From Neoroseomonas marina (GTDB taxonomy: Bacteria > Pseudomonadota > Alphaproteobacteria > Acetobacterales > Acetobacteraceae), in the NCBI RefSeq assembly GCF_012927745.1, contig NZ_JABBKX010000008.1, positions 124,001 to 188,000 on the forward strand: 64,000 nt of DNA, given 5' to 3'. The notes below the pieces were generated by a model, which was not told the DNA's origin, made no database searches, and saw nothing but the letters and a program-made list of their open reading frames with translations. This document shows positions 1 to 7,368 of the stretch, one piece after another. A program made the translations under genes and the position numbers. Within the stretch, counting starts at the first letter, position 1, and every line of letters begins with the position of its first letter.

Positions 1-51
1 GGCGAGCGCCGGCACGGCGGGGGCGGCCTGGTGGGTGTCGAAGGGCATCAT
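1..51 (-). CDS. dabA: DabA (DUF2309), N-terminal fragment cut by window edge
   Basis: Only the first 17 codons lie inside the window, reading MMPFDTHQAAPAVPALA. The identification rests on position: the frame opens 10 bases after the dabB stop on the same strand, behind a strong ribosome binding site (GAGGAGG on the minus strand) inside the end of dabB. In known DAB operons dabB is followed directly by dabA, the large zinc-containing, carbonic-anhydrase-like subunit (DUF2309/UPF0753). Either of two adjacent ATG codons (51 or 48) may be used, and the second has the better spacing. The protein itself cannot be checked here. Confidence 0.6.
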   Translation of the reverse strand, partial: MMPFDTHQAAPAVPALA

Positions 52-61
52 CGGCCTCCTC

Positions 62-1600
62 TCAGGCGGCGTTGCGCAGCGACCAGCCCCGCAGGAGCCG
101 GTCGGTCAGGGCGTTGACGTAGAGGCCGTTGGCCAGGTGCACGCGCAGGCCGGCAGCGGCCGGGTGCTGCGCCCAGAGCGGGAAGGTCGCCTGCGCGAAG
201 GCCGTCAGCCCGAAGCCGAGCACCGCGAGCACGATCAGCACCCATTCGAGCGCGCCGGGCGTGGGCGCGGGCGGCAGGATGCCGGCGGTCAGCGCCTCGG
301 CCGCGCGCTGCAGGGCGAAGTAGCCCACCGCCGCCGCAGCCGCGGCGATCGAGGTGCGCAGCGCGAGCGGCCCCGGCGCCGCATCGGCGAAGCCCTGGGC
401 GAGCAGGTATGCGACGCCGAGCACCAGGATGGCGCCGAGCGCGATCGCCTGCGGCGACTTGCCGTCGAAGCCGAAGGCGGCGCCGATCAGCGCATAGAGC
501 GCGAGCGCCGCGAGGAAGGCCCGCCCGACCGCGCGCCCGCCGGGCACCGCGACCGGCCCGGGGCGCGGGATCGCCGCGACCTTCGCCACCGCCCCGCCCG
601 CCGCGAGGAAGGCATGCGCCTTGTAGAGCGAGTGGGCGAGGATGTGCAGCAGCGCGAGCGGGAACAGCGCGAGCCCGCATTGCAGGATCATGAAGCCCAT
701 CTGCGCTATGGTGGACCAGGCGAGCGCCGTCTTGACCGCCGGCTGCGTCAGCATCACCAGCCCCGCGAACAGCGCGGTGAAGCCGCCGATCATCGCGAGC
801 GCGGCGAGCACGCCGGGTGCGGCCAGCATCACGTCGGCGAAGCGGATCAGCAGGAAGCCGCCGGCATTGATCAGCCCGGCATGGAGCAGGGCGGAGACCG
901 GCGTCGGCGTCTCCATCACCTCGGTTAGCCAGCCATGGGTCGGGAACTGCGCCGACTTCAGCAGCGCGGCGATGGCGAGCAGCGCGGCCGCGCCGGCCGC
1001 CGCGACGGGGGCCTGGCCGGCCCGCGCACCCTCGAGGATCGCGCCGATATCAGCGGTGCCGAAGCCGAGGCCGAGCAGCAGCGCCGCCGCGGCGAGCGCG
1101 ACATCGCCGGTCCGCGCGAAGATCGCCTTCTTGCGCGCCGCCCGCCGGGCCGCCGGCCGGTCGGGATAGAACAGGAGCAGCCGTTGCAGCCCGAGCCCCG
1201 CGCCGATCCAGGCCAGGACGAGCAGCACCATGTTGCCCGCCTGCACCAGCAGCAACGCGGCGGCGAGCGTCAGGCAGAGCCAGCCGGTGAAGGCGCCCTG
1301 CCGCGCCTCCCCGTCGAGGTAGGTCGCCGCGTAGCGCACCACCACCCAGCCGACGAAGGCGACCAGCAGCAGCATCGCCGTCGAGACCGCGTCGATGCGC
1401 GCCAGGCCCAGCGGCGCGCCGCCCGGCCCGGCGAGGAGCAGGACGCCGAGGCTCGCCACCGCCACGCCCAGCGCGGCGAGGGCGGCGAGGCCGGCGAGAC
1501 GCAGGCTCGCGGCCGGCCGCAGGCCGGGGCCGCGGAGGGCGACCAGCGCCGCGGCGGCCAGCGCCAGCGGGGCGAGGAGGGGCAGGAGATGGCTCGGCAT
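62..1600 (-). CDS. dabB: DabB, NuoL-like proton-conducting subunit of inorganic carbon transporter
   Basis: This 512-residue protein is almost entirely hydrophobic, with about 13-15 predicted membrane helices. It carries the proton-channel signature of NuoL/MrpA antiporter subunits: K215 in LLKSAQFPTHGW, then TEVMETPTPVSALLHAG, and later HILAHSLYKAHAFL. At this length it lacks the long C-terminal arm of NuoL, as expected for DabB. In DAB systems this subunit is thought to couple the proton gradient to CO2 hydration by DabA, trapping bicarbonate in the cytoplasm. The following gene starts 10 bases later, and a LysR regulator is divergent, which is the usual DAB arrangement. No other nuo genes are nearby, so a respiratory complex I subunit is unlikely. 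An Mrp-type subunit is the main alternative. Confidence 0.8.
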   Translation of the reverse strand: MPSHLLPLLAPLALAAAALVALRGPGLRPAASLRLAGLAALAALGVAVASLGVLLLAGPGGAPLGLARIDAVSTAMLLLVAFVGWVVVRYAATYLDGEARQGAFTGWLCLTLAAALLLVQAGNMVLLVLAWIGAGLGLQRLLLFYPDRPAARRAARKKAIFARTGDVALAAAALLLGLGFGTADIGAILEGARAGQAPVAAAGAAALLAIAALLKSAQFPTHGWLTEVMETPTPVSALLHAGLINAGGFLLIRFADVMLAAPGVLAALAMIGGFTALFAGLVMLTQPAVKTALAWSTIAQMGFMILQCGLALFPLALLHILAHSLYKAHAFLAAGGAVAKVAAIPRPGPVAVPGGRAVGRAFLAALALYALIGAAFGFDGKSPQAIALGAILVLGVAYLLAQGFADAAPGPLALRTSIAAAAAAVGYFALQRAAEALTAGILPPAPTPGALEWVLIVLAVLGFGLTAFAQATFPLWAQHPAAAGLRVHLANGLYVNALTDRLLRGWSLRNAA

Positions 1601-1642
1601 CGGCGTCGGGCGCTCCGTCGGGCTTGGGATGGGCGCCGGATA

Positions 1643-1707
1643 GCAATCGTCGATATTGCAAGAAATGACATTGTTTCTATCGTATCGTTCACATGAACAG
1701 AACGATA
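1643..1707. promoter_or_regulatory. Divergent dabB/lysR control region with inverted repeats
   Basis: This AT-richer stretch separates the two divergent genes. It contains GCAAT (1643-1647) with ATTGC (1655-1659), and a perfect 8-base inverted repeat TATCGTTC (1683-1690) / GAACGATA (1700-1707) with a 9-base gap. The latter abuts the LysR start codon. LysR proteins usually bind such interrupted dyads next to their own gene, so these are the best operator candidates for autoregulation and dab control. The binding is inferred. Confidence 0.5.
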
Positions 1708-2600
1708 TGCCCGAGCTGAACTACCATCACCTGCGCTACTTCCACGCCGTCGCGCATGAGGGGAACCTCACCCGCGCCGCGGCGCGGCTGAACCTCGCGC
1801 CCTCGGCGCTGTCGGCGCAGATCCGCGCGCTCGAGGACCGCCTGGGTCAGCCGCTGTTCGAGCGCAGCGGCCGGCGGTTGGTGCTGACGGAGGCCGGGCG
1901 CATCGCGCTCGCCCATGCGGATGCGATCTTCGCGGCGGGGGAGGAACTGGTCGCGACCCTGCAGGAGACGCGCCGGGCCCAGCGCATCCTGCGCGTCGGT
2001 GCGCTCGCGACGCTGTCGCGCAACTTCCAGCTGGCCTTCCTGCGTCCCGTGCTGGGCCGGCCGGATGTCGAGGTGATCCTGCGCTCGGGCGGCATGGCGG
2101 AGTTGCTGCGCGCGCTCGCCGACCACGAGCTCGACGCCGTGCTGACCAGCGAGGCACCGGCCACCGGCGGCTTCGTCGCGCATCGGCTGGCCGAGGAACC
2201 CGTCAGCCTGGTCGGCCGCCCCGCGCTGCTGGCCGGGCGCGCGAGCCTCGCCGAGCGTCTCGCCGCCGCGCCGCTGATCCTGCCGACCCCGGACAGCGGC
2301 TTGCGCGCGGGCTTCGAGGCGCTGCGCGAGCGGCTCGGCGTCACGCTGCTGATCGCGGCGGAGGTGGACGACATGGCGATGATGCGCCTGCTCGCGCGCG
2401 AAGGCGTGGGCCTCGCGGTGCTGCCGCCGATCGTCGTGCGCGACGAGCTCGCCTCGGGTGAGCTGCTGGAAGCCGAGCGCCTGCCGGGCCTGGTGCAGCC
2501 GTTCCACGCCGTCACCGTCACGCGGCGCTTCCCCAACCCGCTGCTGGCCGAGCTGCTGCGCCGCGAGTCCGTGCCGCGCCCGACCGCTCTCAGCCTGTGA
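1707..2600 (+). CDS. LysR-family transcriptional regulator of dab operon
   Basis: This 297-residue LysR-type regulator has an N-terminal winged helix-turn-helix at residues 4-62 (LNYHHLRYFHAVAHEGNLTR, then SALSAQIRALEDRLGQPLFE). The rest is a periplasmic-binding-protein-like effector domain. The start is set at the ATG giving MPELNYHHLRYF. A start 51 bases upstream would add non-homologous residues and run through the inverted repeat. It is divergent from dabB, so the sensible target is the dab operon. The effector is unknown, and a signal of low inorganic carbon would be plausible. Its last 11 bases overlap the end of the converging ABC transporter gene. Confidence 0.9.
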   Translation: MPELNYHHLRYFHAVAHEGNLTRAAARLNLAPSALSAQIRALEDRLGQPLFERSGRRLVLTEAGRIALAHADAIFAAGEELVATLQETRRAQRILRVGALATLSRNFQLAFLRPVLGRPDVEVILRSGGMAELLRALADHELDAVLTSEAPATGGFVAHRLAEEPVSLVGRPALLAGRASLAERLAAAPLILPTPDSGLRAGFEALRERLGVTLLIAAEVDDMAMMRLLAREGVGLAVLPPIVVRDELASGELLEAERLPGLVQPFHAVTVTRRFPNPLLAELLRRESVPRPTALSL

Positions 2601-4434
2601 CCGGCGCCACCTTGCGCCGCCGGCGCTCCAGCGCCCGCGCGCTCACCGCCCGCGGGGGCAGGCGCTGGAAGCGGGCGCCCTCCGCGCTCTTCACCAGCGT
2701 CAGGCTGCGACTGTGGAAGGCTTCGAGCCCGGGGCGATGCCCGATCGATATCATCGCCGCCTCCGGCAGCGCCTCGACGATCAGGTTCATCATGGCGTCC
2801 TGGTTCGCCTCGTCCAGCGCGGAGGTCGCCTCGTCCATGAAGATCCATCGCGGCCGATGCAGCAGCAGCCGGGCGAAGGCGAGGCGCTGCTGCTCGCCGA
2901 GCGAGAGCACGCGGTCCCAGCGTTCCTCTTCGTCCAGCCGCTCCGCCAGGGCGTCGAGGCCGACCTGCCCGAGCGCTTCCTGCAACTGCGTGGGCTCGAA
3001 CTCGTCGACGGGGCGGGGGTAGCAGAGCACGCCCGCGAGCGTGCCGAGCGGGAGGTAGGGTCGCTGCGGCAGGAAGGCCATGGCGGCGCGCGGCGGCGTC
3101 ACGATGCGTCCGCCGCCCCACGGCCACAGGCCGCCGATGGCCCGGAACAGCGTCGATTTGCCGGTGCCGGACTCGCCCTTGATGAGGACGCGCTCCCCGG
3201 GCGCGACGACAGCGGAGGCGCCGGCGATGACCGTGGTGCCGTCGGCGAAGGCGATTTCGAGCGCATCGAGCACCAGGCTTTCGTCGGCGCCTTCCTGGGC
3301 TTCCTCGATGGTGATCGTCGGCTGCGCGGGATCGGCTGCGACGGCGTCGAGGTCATCCAGTGCATCCTGGAATGCGACCAGCCGCGACACCGCGCCCCGC
3401 CATTCGGCGATGCGCGGGAAGCTGTCGACGAACCAGTTCAGCGCCGCCTGCACCTGGCCGAAGGCCGCGCCCACCTGCATCAGCACGCCGAGCGACATCG
3501 CCCCCGCGAAATAGGCCGGCGCCGCCACCACGGTGGGGAACACCATGGCGAGCGTGCCATAGGCGCTGGTGAGCCACATCAGGTTGCGCTGGCTGCGCAT
3601 CAGGGCGTGCATCGCATCCCGCACCCGGCCGAACAGCAGTCCCAGGCCTCGCCGCTCGTCGGGCTCGCCGCGGATCAGGGCGATGCTCTCGCCGCTTTCG
3701 CGCGCCCGCGTCAGGCCGAAGCGGTAATCGGCCTCGGCCGTGGTGCGGCGGACGTTGATGCCCACCATCGGCCGTCCGACCAGCCAGGTCGCGGCGGAAC
3801 CGAGTGCCGCATAGAGCACCGCCGCCCAGACCATGTAGCCCGGGACCTCCACGGCATGCCCCGCGAGGGTGAAGGCGAGCGGCCCCGACAGCGACCACAG
3901 GATGCCCACGAAGGCGATGAGCGTGCTGACGGAAATCAGCAATCCGACGCTGAACTCGATGGCGAGCTCGGTCGCGACCCGCGCATCCTCGGCGATGCGC
4001 TGGTCCGGGTTGTCGGCTTCGGCGGCGCCGGCCTCGAGCTGGTAGTGCCGCGCCTCGCGCATCCAGGCGCCGGTGAGCCGTTCGGTGAGCCATTCGCGCC
4101 AGCCGAGCTGCAGCAGCTGCTTGAGGTAGAGCTGATAGACCGCAGCCGCCATCGACGCCGCGGCGAGCGCCAGGAAGACGAGCATCTGCGTGCGGAAGGC
4201 CGCCGCGTCGCGGTGCTCCAGCGCGTTGAAGAAGTCGCGGTTCCAGGTGTTGAAGCGGATCTGGATTCCGACCTGCACCAGCGTGAGCAGCACGACCCCG
4301 AAGAGCAGGGGCCGCGCATAGCCACGGTCCGGCGCCGTCAGCCAGGCGCGCCCCCATCGTGCAAAGCCCCGCAGGTCCGGGGTGGACGGCCGCGGGGCAG
4401 GGGTGACGTCGGTCTGGGTCATGGCGCTCGGCAC
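2590..4434 (-). CDS. BacA/YddA-like ABC transporter, fused permease and ATPase
   Basis: This 614-residue half-transporter has an N-terminal membrane domain of the SbmA/BacA type (ABC_membrane_2), recognisable from RFNTWNRDFFNALEHRD near residue 60 and RWRxYLTxxL-like WREWLTERLTGAWM. The C-terminal ATPase has Walker A GESGTGKST (residues 420-428), signature LSLGEQQRLAFARLLL and Walker B RWIFMDEATSALD. Relatives such as BclA and YddA move peptides or cobalamin-like molecules, and several alphaproteobacterial members give resistance to antimicrobial peptides. The substrate here cannot be told from sequence. The gene lies 87 bases downstream of the DUF1328 gene on the same strand and may share its stress promoter. 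Confidence 0.88.
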   Translation of the reverse strand: MPSAMTQTDVTPAPRPSTPDLRGFARWGRAWLTAPDRGYARPLLFGVVLLTLVQVGIQIRFNTWNRDFFNALEHRDAAAFRTQMLVFLALAAASMAAAVYQLYLKQLLQLGWREWLTERLTGAWMREARHYQLEAGAAEADNPDQRIAEDARVATELAIEFSVGLLISVSTLIAFVGILWSLSGPLAFTLAGHAVEVPGYMVWAAVLYAALGSAATWLVGRPMVGINVRRTTAEADYRFGLTRARESGESIALIRGEPDERRGLGLLFGRVRDAMHALMRSQRNLMWLTSAYGTLAMVFPTVVAAPAYFAGAMSLGVLMQVGAAFGQVQAALNWFVDSFPRIAEWRGAVSRLVAFQDALDDLDAVAADPAQPTITIEEAQEGADESLVLDALEIAFADGTTVIAGASAVVAPGERVLIKGESGTGKSTLFRAIGGLWPWGGGRIVTPPRAAMAFLPQRPYLPLGTLAGVLCYPRPVDEFEPTQLQEALGQVGLDALAERLDEEERWDRVLSLGEQQRLAFARLLLHRPRWIFMDEATSALDEANQDAMMNLIVEALPEAAMISIGHRPGLEAFHSRSLTLVKSAEGARFQRLPPRAVSARALERRRRKVAPVTG

Positions 4435-4521
4435 CGTGGTGGCGGGCGCCGTGGCGCCGGCCCCGCCGGGATGGGGGGTGGATCGGTCGGGACCGGCGCC
4501 TGCCGGAGCGGTGCGGGCCGG

Positions 4522-4686
4522 TCAGCCCGCGAAGCCGCGTCCGACAACGAGCGAGACGAGGAACAGCACCAGGAAGATGACGAACAGCACCTTGGCGATC
4601 CCGCTCGCCGTCGAGGCGATTCCGCCGAAACCGAGGACGCCCGCGACCAGCGCGACGACCAGGAAGATCAGGGTCCAGTAAAGCAT
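4522..4686 (-). CDS. DUF1328 small membrane protein
   Basis: This 54-residue protein begins [20 protein letters not shown] and consists of two hydrophobic helices joined by the loop [12 protein letters not shown], which is the full length and pattern of the DUF1328 (YtjA) family. An excellent ribosome binding site, GGAGGA, sits 8 bases before the ATG. The molecular role is unknown. In Alphaproteobacteria the family is commonly part of the envelope and general stress regulons. A GCAAC-N16-CGTT motif lies 30 bases upstream, supporting EcfG control. Confidence 0.9.
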   Translation of the reverse strand: MLYWTLIFLVVALVAGVLGFGGIASTASGIAKVLFVIFLVLFLVSLVVGRGFAG

Positions 4687-4715
4687 CGGGGTCCTCCGTT
4701 TCTCCGTGCCTCATC

Positions 4716-4740
4716 AACGCGGACCGGGCGGAAGGGTTGC
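4716..4740 (-). promoter_or_regulatory. Candidate EcfG promoter for DUF1328 gene
   Basis: On the minus strand this reads GCAAC (-35), 16 bases, CGTT (-10), ending 30 bases before the ATG of the DUF1328 gene. It resembles the published EcfG consensus GGAAC-N16/17-CGTT with one change in the -35 box. The same variant with the same spacing stands before the CsbD gene and the 55-residue gene. Confidence 0.65.
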
Positions 4741-4752
4741 CTGCAAAGCAAA

Positions 4753-4780
4753 GCGCCGCCGGGGTTTCCCCCGGCGGCGC
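4753..4780 (-). terminator. Hairpin terminator after csbD-like gene
   Basis: A perfect 12-base stem (GCGCCGCCGGGG and its complement) encloses a 4-base loop. It starts 26 bases after the CsbD stop and is followed on the minus strand by the T-rich run TTTGCTTTG. It separates the CsbD and DUF1328 transcription units. Confidence 0.75.
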
Positions 4781-4805
4781 CCGACGCCGTCGCGGCGTCA
4801 CTGCG

Positions 4806-5003
4806 TCAGAGCGTGCCTTCCCAGCTGCGCACCTGCTCCTCGGCCCGTTCCTTGGCGATGCCGTAGCGTTCCTGGATGCGGCCGACGAGCTGGTCGCGCT
4901 TGCCTTCGATGACGTCCATGTCGTCGTCGGTCAGCTTGCCCCACTGCTCCTTCACCTTGCCGGTCAGCTGCTTCCAGTTGCCGGCGATGCGGTCGCTGTT
5001 CAT
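4806..5003 (-). CDS. CsbD family stress protein
   Basis: This 65-residue, highly charged, helical protein begins MNSDRIAGNWKQLTGKVKEQ and ends in an Arg/Glu-rich helix. This is the standard length and sequence of the CsbD family, whose founding Bacillus member belongs to the sigma-B general stress regulon. The biochemical role is unknown. The start has a purine-rich GGAAGGAGAT site 6 bases upstream. It lies between DUF1328 and phyR and carries its own GCAAC-N16-CGTT motif. Confidence 0.93.
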   Translation of the reverse strand: MNSDRIAGNWKQLTGKVKEQWGKLTDDDMDVIEGKRDQLVGRIQERYGIAKERAEEQVRSWEGTL

Positions 5004-5057
5004 GGCGATCTCCTTCCGATGATGCGGGCGCCGGGATGGCGCCGCCTCCGGATGGGG

Positions 5058-5082
5058 AACGCCCGCTCGCGTCCGGAGTTGC
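5058..5082 (-). promoter_or_regulatory. Candidate EcfG promoter for csbD-like gene
   Basis: The minus strand reads GCAAC, 16 bases, CGTT. The -10 box ends 54 bases upstream of the CsbD start, and the -35 box lies 2 bases beyond the phyR stop codon. The motif and spacing are identical to those before DUF1328 and the 55-residue gene. Confidence 0.65.
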
Positions 5083-5084
5083 CC

Positions 5085-5804
5085 TCAGAGGCCCGGCGCC
5101 CGGCCGGGATGCACGGCCTGGTAGACGGCGATCGCGAGGGCGAGCGGCTCGAAGGGCTTGCTCACGACGAAGGCCGGCTCCACGCCTTCCGCGGTCAGCA
5201 GGCGCTCCGGATAGGCGGTGACGAAGATGACCGGCACCTCCATCCCGCTCTGGATGCGCGCGACCGCCGCACTGCCGTCCCCGCCGCGCCCGAGGTTGAT
5301 GTCGGCGAGGATGAGTCCCGGGCGAAGCTGGGTCGCCTTGCGGACGGCATCGGCTTCCGTCGCCGCGACGCCGACGACCTTGTGACCGCAGGCTTCGACC
5401 AGGCGTCGCAGGTCCAGCGCGATGATCGGCTCGTCCTCGATCACCAGGATCTCGGTCGATGCGACGCCGCGCAGCGCGTCGCGGCCATTCTGCAATTCGG
5501 CGGCGGCCTGTTCGGCGGTCAGGTCGAGCACGGCGGCCGCATCCTCGACCGCCAGGTCCTCGAGCGCGGTCAGCAGCAGCATGTGGCGCTGCGGCGTGGC
5601 CAGCCCGGTTTCGTCCGGCCTCGACGGTGCGGCGCGCGCGACGGCGGCGTAGAGCGCGAGGCGCGGGGGCAGGGAGGGGAGCGGCGCGCGGAGCGCGGCG
5701 GCCACCAGCGCGTCGCCGCGGTCCCGGTCGCCGGTCGCCGCGCGGGCGAACCGGCGCGCATACGGCAATGCACGGAGCAACTCTGCCTGCGGGGCTGCGT
5801 TCAT
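5085..5804 (-). CDS. phyR: PhyR anti-anti-sigma response regulator
   Basis: This 239-residue protein has the defining PhyR layout. The N-terminal sigma-factor-like domain (residues 1-110, LLRALPYARRFARAATGDRD... with the helix TPQRHMLLLTALEDLAVEDA) is followed by a C-terminal receiver domain beginning ILVIEDEPIIALDLRRLVEA. The phosphoacceptor is D168 in LILADINLG, and the conserved lysine is in VVSKPFEPL. When phosphorylated, PhyR binds NepR through the sigma-like domain and frees EcfG. The start was chosen at MNAAPQAELL, which matches the family N-terminus; a longer upstream frame has no support. It is transcribed away from the sigma genes. Confidence 0.95.
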   Translation of the reverse strand: MNAAPQAELLRALPYARRFARAATGDRDRGDALVAAALRAPLPSLPPRLALYAAVARAAPSRPDETGLATPQRHMLLLTALEDLAVEDAAAVLDLTAEQAAAELQNGRDALRGVASTEILVIEDEPIIALDLRRLVEACGHKVVGVAATEADAVRKATQLRPGLILADINLGRGGDGSAAVARIQSGMEVPVIFVTAYPERLLTAEGVEPAFVVSKPFEPLALAIAVYQAVHPGRAPGL

Positions 5805-5893
5805 CTTGGCACCTGTTCTGCGAAGTCCATTATGCGGTCCATGGAAATGCCATGTCGGGTGCGGGGCCGGCCAGCCGGTTGCGGGGCGGCGCC

Positions 5894-6385
5894 ATGACGC
5901 CCGGCGGGGCGGAGTTCCGGGCCGCGCTTGCGGCGCTGACACCCCAGTTGCGTGGCTTCGCCCGTTTCCTGGCGCGGGACGCAACGCGAGCCGACGATCT
6001 CGTGCAGGAAGCGCTGCTGCGGGCGCTGGAACACGCGGACTCCTGGCAGGAAGGGACGGAGCTGCGGGCCTGGATCTTCCGGATCCTGCGGAATGCGTTC
6101 CTGGACGAGGAACGCCGGCGGGGCAGCGAGCGCCGAAGCCTGGCCGCCATGCCGGAACCAAGCATTCCCTTGCCCGCCCAGGCCGCGGCGGCCGATCTGG
6201 CGGATCTGGCCCGCGGGCTTTCCGATTTGCCGGCACCGCAGCGCGAGGCCTTGCTCCTGGTGGCTGCCTTGGGGTTCGAGGTGGCGGAGGCCGCGGCCAT
6301 CACCGGGTCTCCGGCCGGCACGGTGAAGGCACGTCTGTCCCGCGCGCGCGCAACGCTGGCGCGGCGGTTCGACGCGCGGACCTGA
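5894..6385 (+). CDS. ECF sigma factor, EcfG-like, first paralogue
   Basis: This 163-residue extracytoplasmic-function sigma factor has region 2 (residues 8-75: FRAALAALTPQLRGFARFLA, then DDLVQEALLRALEH) and region 4 (residues 95-160: LPAPQREALLLVAALGFEVA, GTVKARLSRARATLARRF). The start MTPGGAEFRAAL matches the usual EcfG N-terminus; an ATG 42 bases upstream is possible. It is divergent from phyR with about 90 bases between. Because a second EcfG-like gene with adjoining nepR follows, this one may be an accessory sigma factor with its own promoters or a competitor for NepR. I could not find an EcfG-type promoter before it. Confidence 0.85.
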   Translation: MTPGGAEFRAALAALTPQLRGFARFLARDATRADDLVQEALLRALEHADSWQEGTELRAWIFRILRNAFLDEERRRGSERRSLAAMPEPSIPLPAQAAAADLADLARGLSDLPAPQREALLLVAALGFEVAEAAAITGSPAGTVKARLSRARATLARRFDART

Positions 6386-6422
6386 CGAGCCGGGGCGGGG
6401 CGAAAGGGCCTCCATACCGAGC

Positions 6423-6447
6423 GGAACGAATCCCCCGGACCCTAGTT
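6423..6447 (+). promoter_or_regulatory. Possible EcfG promoter upstream of ecfG
   Basis: GGAAC (6423-6427), 16 bases, then AGTT (6444-6447). The -35 box matches the published EcfG consensus exactly and the -10 box differs at one base. It would give the downstream sigma gene positive autoregulation. Confidence 0.45.
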
Positions 6448-6449
6448 TC

Positions 6450-6498
6450 ATGCGTTCAACGCATGTCTGTTATGCAGAATTCGCAATCACCGGATTGC
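6450..6498. promoter_or_regulatory. Two dyads in the ecfG leader
   Basis: ATGCGTT-C-AACGCAT (6450-6464) is a perfect 15-base palindrome, and GCAATC-ACCG-GATTGC (6483-6498) is a 6-base hairpin. Both lie between the two candidate promoters and the sigma start codon. They may be protein-binding sites or leader structures; no family can be named. Confidence 0.35.
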
Positions 6499-6522
6499 AA
6501 CCGCTCGCAGGCCCCGTCCGTT
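6497..6522 (+). promoter_or_regulatory. Second candidate EcfG promoter, immediately before ecfG start
   Basis: GCAAC (6497-6501), 17 bases, CGTT (6519-6522). The -10 box ends only 8 bases before the ATG, so a transcript from here would be leaderless or nearly so. This fits the absence of a convincing ribosome binding site at 6531. Confidence 0.45.
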
Positions 6523-6530
6523 GTCCGGGC

Positions 6531-7181
6531 ATGATGACGGTCAGCGACAGTGCGGCCCAGCCGGTGGCGAACGCGCCGGTGCAGGGCTTCCACCAGGAGC
6601 TGGTGGCGCTCCTCCCGAAATTGCGGGTCCAGGCCCTGTCCCTGACCCGCAATCGGGCGGATGCCGACGACCTCGTTCAGGCGGCCCTCGCGAATGCTCT
6701 CGCGGCGCGGGAGAGCTTCGTTCCGGGCACGAACCTCGGCGCCTGGATGTACCGCATCCTGCGCAACCGCTTCATTTCCGACCGCCGCCGGGTGCGGGAG
6801 ACCGTCGATATCGATGACACGCCGGCCGATGCCTTCGCGCGGCCCGGCGGCCAGGAGGACAACCTCGCGCTGCGTGAACTCCGCGTCGAACTGGCGCGCC
6901 TGCCGGCCGATCAGCGGACCGCGCTGCTGATGGTATCGGTCCAAGGCATGTCCTACGAGGAAGTCGCCGAGGCGATGGGTTGCGCCGTCGGCACCGCGAA
7001 GTGCCGCGTCTTCCGTGCCCGCCGGACCCTCGAGGCCCGCCTGATGGGCGAGGGGCCGGCCACCGCGCCGCGCGCCGCGCGCCGTTCCGGCGCTAGCGCC
7101 GCCGCCGCCGCGCCGCGTAACATGCGCGGAGTGGAGGACGGGCGGCTGGCCGCCGTCGCGGAACATGATGGATTCATCTGA
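6531..7181 (+). CDS. ecfG: General stress response ECF sigma factor EcfG
   Basis: This 216-residue sigma factor is of the ECF15/EcfG type. Region 2 lies at about residues 20-90 (FHQELVALLPKLRVQALSLT, DDLVQAALANALAARE, GAWMYRILRNRFISDRRRVR) and region 4 at about 120-180 (LPADQRTALLMVSVQGMSYE, GTAKCRVFRARRTLEARL). The tail after residue 180 is rich in Ala and Arg and is probably disordered. The start is the first of two adjacent ATG codons; an earlier frame at 6450 would begin inside a palindrome next to the -10 element. Its end overlaps nepR by 17 bases, the classic coupled pair. It would direct RNA polymerase to the GCAAC/GGAAC promoters around it. Confidence 0.9.
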   Translation: MMTVSDSAAQPVANAPVQGFHQELVALLPKLRVQALSLTRNRADADDLVQAALANALAARESFVPGTNLGAWMYRILRNRFISDRRRVRETVDIDDTPADAFARPGGQEDNLALRELRVELARLPADQRTALLMVSVQGMSYEEVAEAMGCAVGTAKCRVFRARRTLEARLMGEGPATAPRAARRSGASAAAAAPRNMRGVEDGRLAAVAEHDGFI

Positions 7182-7368
7182 CGAGGAGAAGCGGGCGGTG
7201 CCGCAGGGCATCCGCACGCGTCGGACACGGGAGCCCAAATCCTCCGTGTCCGACGCGGCTTTCGACATCTGGTTGCGGCGCGGCCTGCACCGGATGTTCG
7301 ACGACGTGGCCCGTGAGCCCATTCCTCCCGAGTTGCTCCGCCTGATCGAGGAGGACCGCAAGAAGTGA
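7165..7368 (+). CDS. nepR: NepR anti-sigma factor
   Basis: This 67-residue protein carries the NepR core FDIWLRRGLHRMFDDVAREP followed by IPPELLRLIEE. NepR binds EcfG in unstressed cells and switches to phosphorylated PhyR under stress. The N-terminus is charged and variable, as usual. The start overlaps the ecfG end by 17 bases and has no strong ribosome binding site, so translation is probably coupled. Its stop overlaps the histidine kinase start as GTGA. The order ecfG-nepR-kinase with phyR separated by another sigma gene is a rearranged version of the usual locus. Confidence 0.93.
   Translation: MMDSSDEEKRAVPQGIRTRRTREPKSSVSDAAFDIWLRRGLHRMFDDVAREPIPPELLRLIEEDRKK

Noticed and set aside
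62..1600. nuoL of respiratory complex I
   Set aside because: The protein is too short, no nuo neighbours are present, and the LysR-dabB-dabA order is the DAB arrangement.
2458..4866. 802-codon open frame opposite the BacA-like transporter gene
   Set aside because: The sense gene has intact Walker motifs; the opposite frame is a charged low-complexity shadow that also runs through DUF1328.
6450..6530. Longer N-terminus for EcfG starting at 6450
   Set aside because: It would begin inside a perfect palindrome right after a candidate -10 box and add residues with no similarity to EcfG.
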